DNA of 64,000 bases from Symbiodinium natans (Eukaryota > Sar > Dinophyceae > Suessiales > Symbiodiniaceae). Location: contig CAJNDS010001001.1 of NCBI GenBank assembly GCA_905221605.1, positions 1-64,000 on the forward strand. Direction: 5' to 3'. Made by a program: the position numbers and the translations under genes. The notes under the pieces are model-generated. The model had not been told where the DNA came from. It ran no database searches and saw nothing but the letters and a program-made list of their open reading frames with translations. This document shows, one piece after another, positions 49,993 through 60,532 of the stretch (position 1 is the first letter of the stretch; each line of letters opens with the position of its first letter).

Positions 49993-50070
49993 GGGAGGTT
50001 CATGGGTAAAATAAAGGTAAGCAGTAGGGTCACGAAGTAGGGTCACGAAGCTTTTAACCTCGTTTAGGCT
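49993..50070. mobile_element. family A left-end fragment
   Basis: GGGAGGTTCATGGGTAAAAT then AAAGGTAAGCAGTAGGG, with a tandem of GTAGGGTCACGAA. It is followed by a T-run/G-run (50,077-50,125) instead of a right terminus. Confidence 0.5.
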
Positions 50071-50249
50071 ACTCTTGTTTTTTTTTTGGGGGGGGGGAGG
50101 GGGGGAGGGAGGGGGGGAGGGGGGGAACATCCCAAGCCTAACCTCCCCCCATTCGGCCACCGAACACACTGAGGCTCCAAGCATCTTCTTTGACTTGGAG
50201 TGTCTCTTCCGGTACTCCCGTGACAGGTACTCCTGGGTTCACGGTTTAG

Positions 50250-50440
50250 GGCTTGGGTTTTAGGGATTTAGGGTTTTAGGGTCTTAGGGTTTTAGGGTTT
50301 TAGGGTTGTAGGGTTTTAGGGTTTTAGGGTTTTAGGGTTTTAGGGTTTTAGGGTTTTAGGGTTTTAGGGTTTTAGGGTTTTAGGGTTTTAGGGTTTTAGG
50401 GTTTAGGGTTTAGGGTTTTAAGGTTTGAGGTTTAGGGTTT
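50250..50440 (+). repeat. TTTTAGGG octamer array
   Basis: About seventeen octamers with two variants, then heptamers. Same octamer as at 34,718 but 15 kb away. Confidence 0.95.
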
Positions 50441-50634
50441 CCTGAAAACCCGAACTCTTTGTCGTCCATACCCTAAACCCTAAACCCTACACCTGAGCCG
50501 TATAGAGACCCCAAACTCAACCTCTAAAACGCTCGGAAGTGGACTTTTGTGCTGTTGCAGGGCTTGGGGTTAGGGGTTAAGGGTTAGGGATCAGGGGTTG
50601 GGGCTTAGGGTTTAGGGCTTATTGTTCCTCCCTA

Positions 50635-50749
50635 CAGCTGAAGATGGGACCAAAAAAAGTAAATCCACGTAAGGGTGCCCAAGAATGACCCAGTAGTAGT
50701 AATTACAGGCTACTATGTGGGGGCTCTACTTTTTGGATCCTTTCAGCTG
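50635..50749. mobile_element. foldback element, family P
   Basis: Starts CAGCTGAAGATGGGACCAAA then AAAAGTA; ends TACTTTTTGGATCCTTTCAG then CTG. The terminal inverted repeats are about 23 bp. Single copy in the window. Confidence 0.8.
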
Positions 50750-50764
50750 GGGTTTAGGGTTTAG

Positions 50765-51740
50765 GGTTTAGGGAAACATGTCTAGCATGAAGCACTACGT
50801 GCCAGGCAGGGTCCGAAGGCGCATGCAACGTCCATCCCCTCGGCAAGCCCAGCGAGAATTCCAGAAAGCCATGGGCCAAACTCACATCTCCATGCTGGCA
50901 CCCCAAACACTGCGACCCTCAACCCTGCGCGAGAACGTTCAGGGTTGAGAGCCTGGACCCGCATTTATCTCTGGCCAGGCGTCGTACTTCTTGATCCTGT
51001 TCACCACCGCGTGCCACTCGTCGACGACCTTTACAGACCAAATCTCTCTCTTTCTCTCTCTGTGTGCTCCTGTGTTGCTTTGGAGGTTCACAGGTACGAT
51101 AAAGTAACTATGGCTACAACCTTTTTAAGGGTACCTATAGCACTATAGTTATGAGAGCCCCCTGATGAGCCATCGCCCGCCAAATTCAGAACAAGTTCCA
51201 TGCGATAAGGGCGCTGGCCCAAATAATTATTGGGCACGCTGGAGCCTAAACCCCCTAAATGAACCCTTTTGAATCCGGTCTGGGAGCCATGCCGGCACCT
51301 GCCAGCGTGGAAGCACTTGTGCCCACCCCGATGTCGCCCAAAAGTGCTGTGCTAGCAAGTCAGGCCCGCAAGCTGCGATACTTGTCTTAGCCATCCCTCA
51401 GGGATTTCGCCCCAAGTCAACAGAATATCGAACCTTTCAAAACACCGCTCGGCTAACTTCAGAAATGGAAGGAAGGAGAACTTGAAACCAATTGGGGTCA
51501 ATCAGAATATCGAGGTTCCAAAAAGTCGACTCCATCTGGCGGTACGACACGACTTTGACCACTCTAAACCCTAGACCCTTTTTCAACAGGCTTGCAGGTT
51601 CGCGCCTGGGTGCACCTCTCTGCGCAGAAACTCAGCCCGTATTAAAGTATCACCAAGCTTCACAAGATATGAAGAGCTTGCAGTACACTGGTTATACCAA
51701 AACAGGTCGCCCGCCCTGATTTTAACCCCGTCACGAAGGA
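50765..51740. other. about 1 kb of mostly unique sequence, no gene recognised
   Basis: Includes a worn family A copy (51,077-51,160: TTTGGAGGTTCACAGGTACG). Short frames on both strands are unrecognised. Confidence 0.4.
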
Positions 51741-51744
51741 CGAG

Positions 51745-51881
51745 TACTTGGAGGTTCATGGGCACTTATTATAACCCCAATTGAAACTGCACTTATAAGC
51801 CCCCCAAGTCCCCTAAGTTGTTTAAGTTGGCTATAAGTAGACTGTTAATTGGGGTTATAAGTACCCTAATGAACCTTCAAG
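51745..51881. mobile_element. foldback element, family A (long subtype, 137 bp)
   Basis: TACTTGGAGGTTCATGGGCA then CTTATTATAACCCCAATTGA; right side TTAATTGGGGTTATAAGTAC then CCTAATGAACCTTCAAG. The arms pair over about 50 bp. Confidence 0.92.
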
Positions 51882-52044
51882 AAATTCTTGAGCGGGCATG
51901 GGTGCCTGCATTTATGGCCACCACTCTCCACATCAGGCGGAAGTTTGAGGTTTGTCACCGGTCTTATAGCACAGCCGCTGCATGAACACAGTTTGTTGCA
52001 GTCACCGTCTGACACCACGGCAGACACTGGAGCATCAAGAAAGC

Positions 52045-52110
52045 TAACCCTAACCCTAAACCCTAAACCCTGAACCCTGAACCCTAAACCCTAAACCCTA
52101 AACCCTAAGT
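52045..52110 (-). repeat. CCCTAAA array
   Basis: Nine units with two CCCTGAA. Confidence 0.92.
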
Positions 52111-52254
52111 GAACTGAATTGTTGCAAACACGCAGCTCGGGTCTCGTAGCCAAGCCCGAAACCCTAAACCCGCCAAGCCGGCCCAATGGCCCCCCTTTGA
52201 TTCGTCTAAGCAAAGTAGCACCCCGCATCTTTCCAAGCGTATTCCCTTTTGCAG

Positions 52255-52302
52255 GGTTTAGGGTTTAGGGTTTCGGGTTTAGGTTTTAGGGTTTAGGGTT
52301 GC
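52255..52302 (+). repeat. TTTAGGG tract
   Basis: Six units with TTTCGGG and TTTTAGGG variants. Confidence 0.88.
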
Positions 52303-52402
52303 CTAAACTCCTAAATACTTTTGCAACGGGCCTGGGCTGTCCGCCCGGCTGAGGCCTGGCCAATCTGCCCACAAACGCGCGAAACTTTCCCAACACTTCC
52401 AG

Positions 52403-52600
52403 GGACCTAAAAATCTACAAACTAGGTTTCTAAAGACCAAAACCCTAAACCCTAAACCATAAGTACCCAAAAATTGGTTCCCTAGAAGAATGGGGGGGGG
52501 GACCTAAAAATCTAAAAACTAGGTTTCTAAAGACCAAAACCCTTAACCCTAAACCATAAGGACCCCAAAAATTGGATCCCTAGAAGAATTGGGGGGGGGG
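52403..52600. repeat. 98-bp tandem duplication of a foldback-like unit (family R)
   Basis: GACCTAAAAATCTACAAACT then AGGTTTCTAAAGACCAAAAC, a short CCCTAAA run, AAAAATTGGTTCCCTAGAAG and a G run. It is repeated from about 52,501 with few changes. GGGACCTAAAAATCT and AAAAATTGGTTCCCT are the inverted ends of each unit. Confidence 0.88.
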
Positions 52601-53005
52601 GGGGTGTTTTAAGCCCTTGAGAAGGTCCGATGGATTGGTCCTGAAAGATCCGCCTGAGCCCCCAGCAGGCGTGACGAACCTCAGCTCTGCTTTAGGGTTT
52701 AGGGTTGAGGGTTGAGGGCTTATAGGACCTGTAGGGTGCAGGGTTTAGGGCGCCCCTAAACCCTAGACCTCAATCCATACCAAGAGGTCTACACTTCAGT
52801 GAGTTCCAGCTGGCTCAAGCTCCTGGAGGGCTTTGGGGCTTCAGGGATCAAAGGCTCAGGACCGAAGGACTTCTAGAGGGACAGTAAGGTTTATGGCTTA
52901 GCCTTTAGGGACTTCAAAGGCCTAGGGTTCTTGAAGCCAACCACAAAAAGCAAGACAAGCAAACCCACCAAACCCCTCAAATCCCAAACCCCCTACCCTA
53001 AACCC

Positions 53006-53092
53006 TTTCCCATCCTTCTAGCTAGGGACCTAAATATGGGGTCCTTCTGGGCTCGAGTCACCTGATTATTAGGTCCCTGGAAAGATAGGGTT
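53006..53092. mobile_element. foldback element, family H (best copy)
   Basis: TTTCCCATCCTTCTAGCTAG then GGACCTAAATA; right side ATTATTAGGTCCCTGGAAAG then ATAGGG. Confidence 0.7.
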
Positions 53093-53204
53093 TGGACTAA
53101 ATACCTCAAAACCTCAGCCTGCATCTCTGAAAATAAAGGCAATAATCCCTATTTATATATAACCCTGAGAAAGAAGAACCTTTTGGGGGGTTCTGAAATT
53201 GCGA

Positions 53205-53273
53205 GGGCACCTTATTGGGTTCCTTATCGGGGCTCTATTTTAGGGGTCCCCTATTTTCGGAAACCCCCACTTG
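53205..53273. mobile_element. family G element
   Basis: GGCACCTTATTGGGTTCCTT ... GGGGTCCCCTATTTTCGGAA then ACCCCCAC. Confidence 0.6.
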
Positions 53274-53289
53274 CAGCTTTGTTGGGGGA

Positions 53290-53386
53290 TCCTAAACCCT
53301 AAACCCTAAACCCTAAACCCTAAGCCCTAAGCCCTAAGCCCTAAACCCTAAACCCTAAACCCTAAACCCTAAACCCTAAACCCTAT
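53290..53386 (-). repeat. CCCTAAA array with CCCTAAG block
   Basis: About fourteen units; three adjacent CCCTAAG in the middle. Confidence 0.95.
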
Positions 53387-53782
53387 TCAGTCTTTACCTG
53401 GGGGCATCTTAGGCAACTAGTGAAACCTGTGCTTGCGAGCCGCAGCTCTTCGATGGCTTCATCCGGGTCAACGGCGCTCCACAGCTCCGGGTCCTACTCA
53501 AAGGTATAGGCTGTAGGGTGTTCGTGCCCTAAGCCCTAAATCCTAAACCCTAAACCCTAAAAGACTGGATGCAAAAAATATGGCTTCGGGGGCCCGGTGT
53601 GAGTCTTGCCACCCACGCAGCTCCGGTCAGGACGGATTTGGGTTTAAAATTTAAAGTTCAGAGTTTAGGAAGTTTATTGTTTAGACATTCCGGCCCCCTC
53701 CCAGAAAGACGAGTCACTCAAGGACACGGAGGGGGGGGGGGGGGTGAATAAATCGGGTTGTGGGTCTGCTCGCAGCTGGACG

Positions 53783-53945
53783 CTAAACCCTAAACCCTAA
53801 ACCCTAAACCCGGACTGAGGAGGCTATCGGCAACACCTGAAAGCAGGGCCTTCTTGCTAACAAAACCCTAAACCCAAAACCCTTTTTAAGCACGGACTGA
53901 GGAGGCTGCCGGCAACACCTGAAAGCAGGGCCTTCTTGCTAAAAA
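53783..53945. repeat. 50-bp direct duplication with telomere-like units on both sides
   Basis: The block CGGACTGAGGAGGCT ... CAACACCTGAAAGCAGGGCC then TTCTTGCTAA occurs at 53,811-53,860 and 53,893-53,942 with two mismatches. CCCTAAA units lie before, between and after. Confidence 0.93.
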
Positions 53946-54209
53946 AACCCTAAACCCTAAACCCTGAACCTGAACGCTAACATCCGGAATCCTAGCAACC
54001 GTTTAATACTACAACCTTCCAAGGCTCTAAACCCTAACTAAGCCCTAAACCCTAAACACTAAACCGTCAGGCCCTAAGACCGAAAGTCTTCGACCGTGAG
54101 AAGACCCAAAGGGTCCAGCTGCAAACCGGAAGCCCCTAAACCTCAAACCGCTACAAACCCAGGAATGGCCTTCCTTTCAAGTGGCCACCCTGGACCCCAA
54201 GCCCGGAAA

Positions 54210-54292
54210 CGAAACCCTAAACCCTAAACCCTAAACCCTAAACCCTAAACCCTAAACCCTAAACCCTAAACCCTAAACCCTAAACCCCGCAG
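54210..54292 (-). repeat. CCCTAAA array
   Basis: Eleven to twelve pure units. Confidence 0.96.
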
Positions 54293-54426
54293 CTCCTTCT
54301 TCTTCTTCGCCCTCAGGTCTACCTTGATCTTGTCGCAAAGGTCTGCCTCGACCTCCCCAGGGGTCACCGGGACTCTGCTTGGAGGCTTGAGGGGTAATAT
54401 AGGGGCCTTAAGAATATATAGTGGGT

Positions 54427-54503
54427 GTAGGGTTTAGGGTTTAGGGTTTAGGGTTTAGGGTTTAGGGTTTAGGTTGTAGGGTTTAGGGTTTCGGGTTTAG
54501 GGT
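54427..54503 (+). repeat. TTTAGGG array
   Basis: Ten units with TTGTAGGG and TTTCGGG variants. Confidence 0.94.
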
Positions 54504-54508
54504 TCGCC

Positions 54509-54614
54509 TACCCTAAGAACCCAAAACCTACTTTTTTCTAGGCTCTTGGTATAAAACCCCTTATAGGATTCTTAGGTGACCTGCAAGAATATTAGGTTCT
54601 GGGTTCTTAGAGTA
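54509..54614. mobile_element. foldback element, family C
   Basis: TACCCTAAGAACCCAAAACC then TACTTTTTTCTAGGC; right side ACCTGCAAGAATATTAGGTT then CTGGGTTCTTAGAGTA. It directly follows a TTTAGGG array. Confidence 0.85.
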
Positions 54615-54666
54615 TGAATAACGGTTCAGCGTTCAGGTTTTTTGACGAGCAGGGCCGCAGGGCAAA

Positions 54667-54795
54667 AGGAGGGACCCCTAGAAGGGACCCGTAATCTTGT
54701 TCCATTATATCCACCTATATAAACACCTTATGGAGTCACTATATCCCTCAGTAGCCCCTAAATAACCCCTAAGGTCCCTTAGAAGGGTTCCTCCT
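54667..54795. mobile_element. foldback element, family O
   Basis: Starts AGGAGGGACCCCTAGAAGGG then ACC; ends GGTCCCTTAGAAGGGTTCCT then CCT. The terminal inverted repeats are about 23 bp. Single copy in the window. Confidence 0.85.
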
Positions 54796-54980
54796 TGAGT
54801 CCCTTGAAAAGAAAGAAAAAAGAGCCGGGTGGGAGATGAGCCACCGAGACCAGCGTTGTCGAAAAAGCCCTGCAAACCTTGGATTCAGCCTGCTGAGGTC
54901 GCTCCCTAAAGCTGCTTCAAGGAGGTTATGGGGCCATAGGATGCTATGGATTGGAGGGTTTAGGGCTCAGAAGCCCAGTA

Positions 54981-55060
54981 ACCTGCTTGCTCTTCGGTAG
55001 GGAAGGAAGGAATTAGAGAATCCTCTGAAGGGTTTATGTAGGGGTACATAAGGCCTCATG
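54981..55060. mobile_element. family N-like fragment
   Basis: CCTGCTTGCTCTTCGGTAGG then GAAGGAAGGAAT and CCTCTGAAGGGTTTATGTAG parallels the left half of 44,452. The right terminus is missing. Confidence 0.4.
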
Positions 55061-55081
55061 ACATACCAACAGCCAGCAGAC

Positions 55082-55083
<2 letters not shown>

Positions 55084-55115
<32 letters not shown>

Positions 55116-55146
55116 ACCCCCCCCCCCCCCAAAAAAAAAAAAAAAA
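55084..55146. repeat. C-run followed by A-run
   Basis: 32 C, one A, 14 C, then 16 A. Confidence 0.95.
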
Positions 55147-55383
55147 CTATAGCCACAAGACCACCAGCCCCAAAACAAAACACCCCAAGCCCTAGGCCCT
55201 CAACTAGAAGGCCTGCTCCACCTCGTCGTTTTGCAAGCCTGGGTGAAGTGTAGGGCTCATTAGGGTTTAGGGTTTACTCGGGCATCTAGAACTGAGGTCG
55301 AACCCCGGATTCCGTATAACTGAAACCGGCAGCCTTAAACCCAGCAACTCGAACTAAAAGGATCCCAATAGGAACCCCAAACA

Positions 55384-55450
55384 GGGAACCTTAAGAGTAT
55401 GCTAGGGATGTAAAGGGAATATAAGGACCTAGATTCCTACGAGGGTTCCC
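55384..55450. mobile_element. possible short foldback element
   Basis: GGGAACCTTAAGAGTATGCT ... CCTACGAGGGTTCCC. The inverted match is limited to GGGAACC plus scattered bases, so support is weak. Confidence 0.3.
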
Positions 55451-55666
55451 AATAAAGTCCCCTTACAAACCCCCCCAAACCCCAAACTCTGCAAAAAAAC
55501 AACCTAACATCCCAAAGCATAGTATGAATGAAAATGATGGGATGAAGCCTAATGCAGCCGAGAGCGCAAAAAGGCTCACGGGTTTGTGAGTCGGCACAGG
55601 GCAAGTGGGTGAGCCAAAGCCTAGGGAGTCGGGATTAGGGATTGCCCCTCATCGGGTGAAGCTTCT

Positions 55667-55752
55667 AAACCCTAAACCCTAAACCCCAAACCCTAAACCC
55701 TAAACCCCAAACCCTAAACCCTAAACCCTAAACCCCAAACCCTAAACCCTAT
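55667..55752 (-). repeat. CCCTAAA array with CCCCAAA at regular spacing
   Basis: About twelve units; CCCCAAA recurs every two to four units, a higher-order pattern. Confidence 0.93.
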
Positions 55753-55807
55753 GCGGTTTGAGGATGGGGCCCTTGAAGGGGGCTGGGTCTAGGATGGATG
55801 GGGGATA

Positions 55808-55924
55808 TACTTGGAGGCTCAGCTGGGCACCTATAAGTAGGGCTATGAGTAGGGCACCTATGGTTTTATACAATTCTTAGGGTTCTTACAACCCTACTTA
55901 CAAGTACCCATGAACCTCCAAGTA
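55808..55924. mobile_element. foldback element, family A (117 bp)
   Basis: TACTTGGAGGCTCAGCTGGG then CACCTATAAGTAGGG; right side AACCCTACTTACAAGTACCC then ATGAACCTCCAAGTA. Confidence 0.9.
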
Positions 55925-56244
55925 CAAGCTCACAAGTGGTTATCTGGGGAAGCCACACTGCAGGGATGCAAGCGTTTAGGGCTTCTGCTGCATGATCTGA
56001 GGGCCGCGCTTATCAGGGAGTGTTTAGTCATTAGTTCTGCTTATTTCCAATGCTTTTCTTTTTTTTCTTCTTGGGGGGGGGGGGGGGGGGGGGGAGGGGG
56101 TAAGGAATTCGCATCTAGCTGCACATCCAGATCAAGATCAACTGTGGACAGGGCTCGGGACTTTTTTTGACCTGGGTCGCCCTTCGGATTGCTGTGGCTG
56201 AAGTTGCAAACTACAACCCGAGGTATCTGAACCCTGCCTTGAAG

Positions 56245-56302
56245 GTTTAGGGTTTAGGGTTTAGGGTTTAGGGTTTAGGGTTTAGGGTTTAGGGTTTAGG
56301 GT
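56245..56302 (+). repeat. TTTAGGG array
   Basis: Eight pure units. Confidence 0.95.
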
Positions 56303-56332
56303 GAGAACCAGTGTTCGCGGCTTATAACCTGA

Positions 56333-56429
56333 ACTTCTCCTATAAGGAAAGGAAAAAGGGTTGAGCTTCATTGCTGCTACTAAACAAGGAAACAAAAAAA
56401 GATTAAAGTTCGCCTATTGGCTAAGTAAG
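56333..56429. mobile_element. family M element
   Basis: ACTTCTCCTATAAGGAAAGG then AAAAAGGGTTGAGC; interior TGCTACTAAACAAGGAAAC; ends CGCCTATTGGCTAAGTAAG. The ends pair as CTTACTTAGCCAATAG and ACTTCTCCTATA. Confidence 0.65.
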
Positions 56430-56574
56430 CTCAAAGAACACTCATCGAGTAACCTACCAATATGTACTTGCCTCAGGGTTCCTACGTGGACTTGAAACTT
56501 ATTGAACCTGCACAACCGTCTCGCAAATGATGAAGTTAGGAAACCACGGAGGCAGGTGTAAGGTTTATAGCTCA

Positions 56575-56785
56575 GGGTCTAGGGTTTAGGGTTTAGGGTT
56601 TAGGTTTTAGGGTCTGTCGGGTTGAGGGTCGCTGCTGCGACCTCAGCCTTAGAGACACCAAGTCACGTCCGCTCCACTAGGTCCAAATCCTCCTGTCCAG
56701 GGGAGGCGGGATGTCTGCTGTTCTCGGACATCCCAAAATCTAGAAACAAAACCCTAGGGTTTAGGGTTTAGGGTTCAAGCCCAGG
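56575..56785 (+). repeat. two TTTAGGG tracts
   Basis: Short tracts at about 56,577-56,612 and 56,755-56,776. Confidence 0.85.
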
Positions 56786-57045
56786 CCCTTTTACCTGCAA
56801 CTCCGAAACCCTGAAGGACATCCCATGTCTCCCCCCGTCCAGAATCTTCTTGTGGCCCCTGGCGCAGTGTCTCTCAAAGCGGATGACGAAGGTGTACACC
56901 ACAACCCCGAGCATCAAGGCCTGGGCTCAATCAAGGGTATTGTTTAGCATTTCCGGGGTTAGAGTTTCGGATGGGCCGAGGGCATCCGGCCTTGCCACAC
57001 TCTGCCAAGCGATTCGTTCGTCCTTGCTCTTTCCATTCAGTTCTA

Positions 57046-57292
57046 CCTACTGAGTCCGGTTGCAGTAGGCTAGGCCTCCGACCTTGATCACTGGCCAATC
57101 TCGCGAGAAAAGGGTTGAGAGTTTCGATTTTTCGGCGCTTAGGTTTCGGGGCTGTAGGGGCTTTAGGGTTTCGGGGTTTGGGGCTTCGTGTTTCGGGGTA
57201 TAGGGCTGAGGGTTCCGAGGTTTAGGGCTTAGCGTTCGGGGTTTCGGGGTTGTAGGGTTTCGGCTTATGTCTCGCAAGCTGATTTTTTTTGT

Positions 57293-57334
<42 letters not shown>

Positions 57335-58010
57335 GTTGCCACAAAAACAAGTAGCGCGTCAGTGTGTCAGCATGTGCGTGTATCTCGTGCATGTACGCAT
57401 TCGTGAGAATGTCCTCTAGACAACAGCAAATAGTAAAAACAAAAATCACGGACGGAATATATATATATATGTACACATGCACGACACAATGTTCATACGT
57501 ATGATATTCACAGGTGCACGTGCGCAATAGGTTCTGATCAACACGACAGCAGACAAGCATAATGCCTGGACAAGAAATAAACCTCGTGGCCAAAAGACGA
57601 AAACTTCAACAAGCCACCTGACCACAAACCCTGAGCCACGAAGCATTGACGCACACGACTGTCAGGGACGTTGCTGTTGCGTCCTGGGGAAAGCGCGATT
57701 CCGCTAGCAAGTGGGGTTTGGGGTCTTGAAGGCACAAAAGAGAGGGGCAAGTTGCATATATACTGAAGCATGCCCAACAAAATTCGCAGGGGTCCAGTAT
57801 AACTTACCTAAGGGTCTGGAAGTTAGGGACTCAAGCCCTTAGTCGTGGTCTCGGGTTTCAGAAGGTTCCAATCGGAAGGCCCATGGGGCCCTAAAAGCTG
57901 AGCGATGACATGCAATCGCTCACTTCACCCTTGATGTCTGCCGTCGTCCTCCATCAATGAGATCGGGCCCGGGACGCAACCTGGGTCTGGGATCTAGGTG
58001 CTCTGAGGGT
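57046..58010. other. no gene recognised; degenerate tract and microsatellites
   Basis: TTTCGGGG-type variants at 57,118-57,265, a (TC)n tract at 57,296-57,333, a TA run near 57,458, then unique DNA. The long reverse frames here cross the microsatellites. Confidence 0.45.
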
Positions 58011-58079
58011 TTAGGGTTTAGGTACACGAAGGAATTTGCCTGCGGAAGTGTACGCTAGGTTTTGAGAATATTGACAGTG

Positions 58080-58250
58080 GGAAAATGTGAGTTGCTATCA
58101 AACCATAAATAATACTTATAACATCAACAGTAAAAACACCAGTAGAATGAACAATATCACTACTATGAATAGTATCAAACTTATTCATAGTAATCACGAA
58201 ACTAAGAATTTCTCAATCAGGACCTATCAACTAGCATTAAGAACCTCAGG
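58080..58250. other. AT-rich island, unlike its surroundings
   Basis: About 170 bp rich in A and T (for example AACAATATCACTACTATGAA then TAGTATCAAACTTATTCATAG). It contains an inverted pair CTATGAATAGT and TTATTCATAG. No protein is recognised. Confidence 0.5.
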
Positions 58251-58379
58251 GGCAGCCACAAATGCATGCAAGCAGCCGAAGAGGAAGGTCCGCTGCTTGT
58301 TGATGGAAAGGGCGGAGAGGAAGGACAGGAGGGTCAGCAAGACGAACATGTCCCTGCGCGGATATGGTGCTTAATTACA

Positions 58380-58565
58380 GGGCCTTGGGGGCCACGGCTT
58401 TAGGGTTTATAGGGTTTCTAGGGTTGACAGGGTTTACACGGTTTATAGGGTTTACAGGGTTTATAGGGTTTAGAGGGTTTAGAGGGTTTGTGGGGTTTAT
58501 AGGGTTTATAGGGTTTATAGGGTTTAGTTATGGGGTTTATAGGGTTTATAGGGTGCAGGGTTCAG
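58380..58565 (+). repeat. TTTATAGGG nonamer array
   Basis: About fifteen nine-base variants (TTTATAGGG, TTTACAGGG, TTTAGAGGG), a two-base expansion of the telomere unit. The forward frame is a Gly/Phe/Ile repeat and is not a gene. Confidence 0.92.
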
Positions 58566-59145
58566 GGCCACTGCTCGCAAGACCCCTGAATCTTCGGCCC
58601 CCCAGGCTGCGACCCATGCATCGCGAAGGCTGGCAACCCCTGAACAACCTTCGAGGGCTCAAGAAAGCTATTGACGCGGGCTTCAGTGACACAAGCCCTC
58701 AACCCCCCATACCCGTCTGAGTCGAACTCCAGAACCGAAGAACTGACACTGACATAATGCGTCTCCTTCCGCCACGTTGCGTTTTTTGTTGGGGCCGGGG
58801 GGGGGGGGGGGGGAGGGCAGTGTGTGTTAGTAGTGACGGGGCTCTCAAAGCGCGCTTTTTATAAGGGTGGGGTTTAGGAAATCATGCGGTTTGGGGCCGA
58901 GTTGGTACAGTAGGGCATCCTTTGAAAGTGCGACAACCAAACGCACATTCGAAAACCCAAAAGCCCCAAAGCAGCCGAGAAGCAAGCCCTCAATCCGAAA
59001 CCCCCATCAGGGGCTGTTCGGATATAGGGCTTCGGAAACTCACCGAAAATATGAATAACTACACGGACTTTGGGGTGGTAGCATTGCTTGCCAGCCGCGT
59101 AATGCCCAGAAGGCGAAAGGCTATCGCAACAAATGAACCCTAAAC

Positions 59146-59268
59146 GTAGGGCCATATACATTCATATACCTTCTACTGCTATCCATATACATTCGTATAC
59201 CCTGTACTACTCTATTTCCGACTAAGGTCATATGAACCATAAACCCTTTTAGGGTTCATGTGGTCCCC
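59146..59268. mobile_element. family U element
   Basis: GGGCCATATACATTCATATA then CC; interior tandem CCATATACATTCGTATACC; right side TAAACCCTTTTAGGGTTCAT then GTGGTCCCC. Confidence 0.55.
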
Positions 59269-59344
59269 AAGGCACTGTGCGCCTGCTATTTCGCAAGAAG
59301 ACCTTGGCTTTGAAACAAGCCAACAACTTGCTTCCGAGACCCTA

Positions 59345-59420
59345 AGGTTTAGGGTTCAGTTAGGGTTTAGGGTTTGGGGTTTGGGGTTTGGGGTTTGGGG
59401 TTTGGGGTTTGGGGTTTAGA
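59345..59420 (+). repeat. TTTGGGG heptamer block
   Basis: A few TTTAGGG, then seven adjacent TTTGGGG. Confidence 0.94.
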
Positions 59421-59524
59421 ACACAGACTCGGACCAGCTTGCTGGCAGCTCCTAAATCCTAATCCCTAAACCCTACTAGAAGGCTTTATGTAGTTTTTGT
59501 TTTCGCGCTTGCTAGCTGCTAGCT

Positions 59525-59640
59525 TAGTAGCCAAGTAACCATATTATGATAAGGGCACCCTTTCTCGGGTTGGTTATTCTTATAAGGGAAACCATAACCA
59601 AAAAAAGGGGTAAGGGGTACCACTGGGCTACCAAGTAGTA
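59525..59640. mobile_element. family D element
   Basis: TTAGTAGCCAAGTAACCATA then TTATGATAAGGGCACCC; right side GGGGTAAGGGGTACCACTGG then GCTACCAAGTAGTA. Interior TTATTCTTATAAGGGAAACC. Confidence 0.65.
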
Positions 59641-59663
59641 TACCCTGAAGAGGTACTACATTG

Positions 59664-59775
59664 CTTGGCTGCACTTAGGAGGGTGGCAAAAAACAAACTT
59701 TTAGCTGCCTTATTAAGAAACCCAATCAACCCAAAAAGGCTAAAGATGTAAAGTTACAGTAAAGCACCACAAAGA
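59664..59775. mobile_element. family S repeat, copy 3
   Basis: GCTTGGCTGCACTTAGGAGG ... TAGCTGCCTTATTAAGAAAC ... AAAGTTACAGTAAAGCACCA. It begins about 24 bp after a family D element. Confidence 0.8.
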
Positions 59776-59847
59776 TTGGATCCGTTTTAGCAAAACCCTT
59801 CGGCACACGGCCACTTCGAAGCAGGTTGCTCCTGCCATAATGCCAAG

Positions 59848-59905
59848 TACCCTGAAAACCCAAGACCTACCTTGTCGTGTAGGTCTATGCCTGCAAACCT
59901 TTGAT
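59848..59905. mobile_element. family C half element
   Basis: TACCCTGAAAACCCAAGACC then TACCTTGTCGTGTAGG. The right half is not recognisable. Confidence 0.5.
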
Positions 59906-60109
59906 CGATGTGTGTTTAGGGTTTAGGTTTGAGGATTTAGGGTTGAGGGTTAGGGCTAGGGTTTAGGATTGTACGCAAGAAATGGAGGGGGCGGGGGGGG
60001 TGGTCGACAAGCGTGCACTCGGACGGGGGTCGGGAGCGTGACCAGCTGCCCCTCTATATGTATGTACATCTACTTGTTCAGGGTTTAGGGTTTGAGGTTT
60101 AGGCTTTGG

Positions 60110-60193
60110 GGTGGTTCTCGAAATTAGGGTCCCTTTTGGGATCCCGTTAAAAGGGTGCCGCCATAAAAGGGGCCCTATTTTAGGAAACTACCC
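60110..60193. mobile_element. foldback element, family F
   Basis: GGGTGGTTCTCGAAATTAGG then GTCCC; right side GGGGCCCTATTTTAGGAAAC then TACCC. Confidence 0.75.
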
Positions 60194-60479
60194 ATGTGTA
60201 TGTGCATCTGCCTGTCTAGGCTTTTCGGGTCTATTGCTACAAGTGGTCATATGAAAGTCAACGGGGAACACTGAACCCTCACCCGAAAACCGAAACTCTT
60301 CTGGGACCAGGCAAGCTGCCAAGTAATTCCGCGCCGTGCTGTGCAGTTCTGGGCCCTGCCATAAGGATTTGAGAGCCCTAAGCGGGGGGAGAGGGGTTTA
60401 AGGGTGCAGGGTTTTCGGATTTAGGTTGGGGAGTTTGCTTGCCAGTTCTTAAAAGGGACTTAGGGTTCAAGGGGCCCCC

Positions 60480-60532
60480 GGGTTTAGGGTTTAGGGTTTA
60501 TAGGGTGTAGGGTTTAGGGTTTAGGGCTAAAC
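60480..60532 (+). repeat. TTTAGGG tract
   Basis: Six units with TTTATAGGG and GTGTAGGG variants. Confidence 0.88.

Noticed and set aside
58364-58720. Forward frame of 118 codons with a Gly/Phe/Ile repeat
   Set aside because: It follows from nine-base TTTATAGGG units, which keep one frame open automatically.
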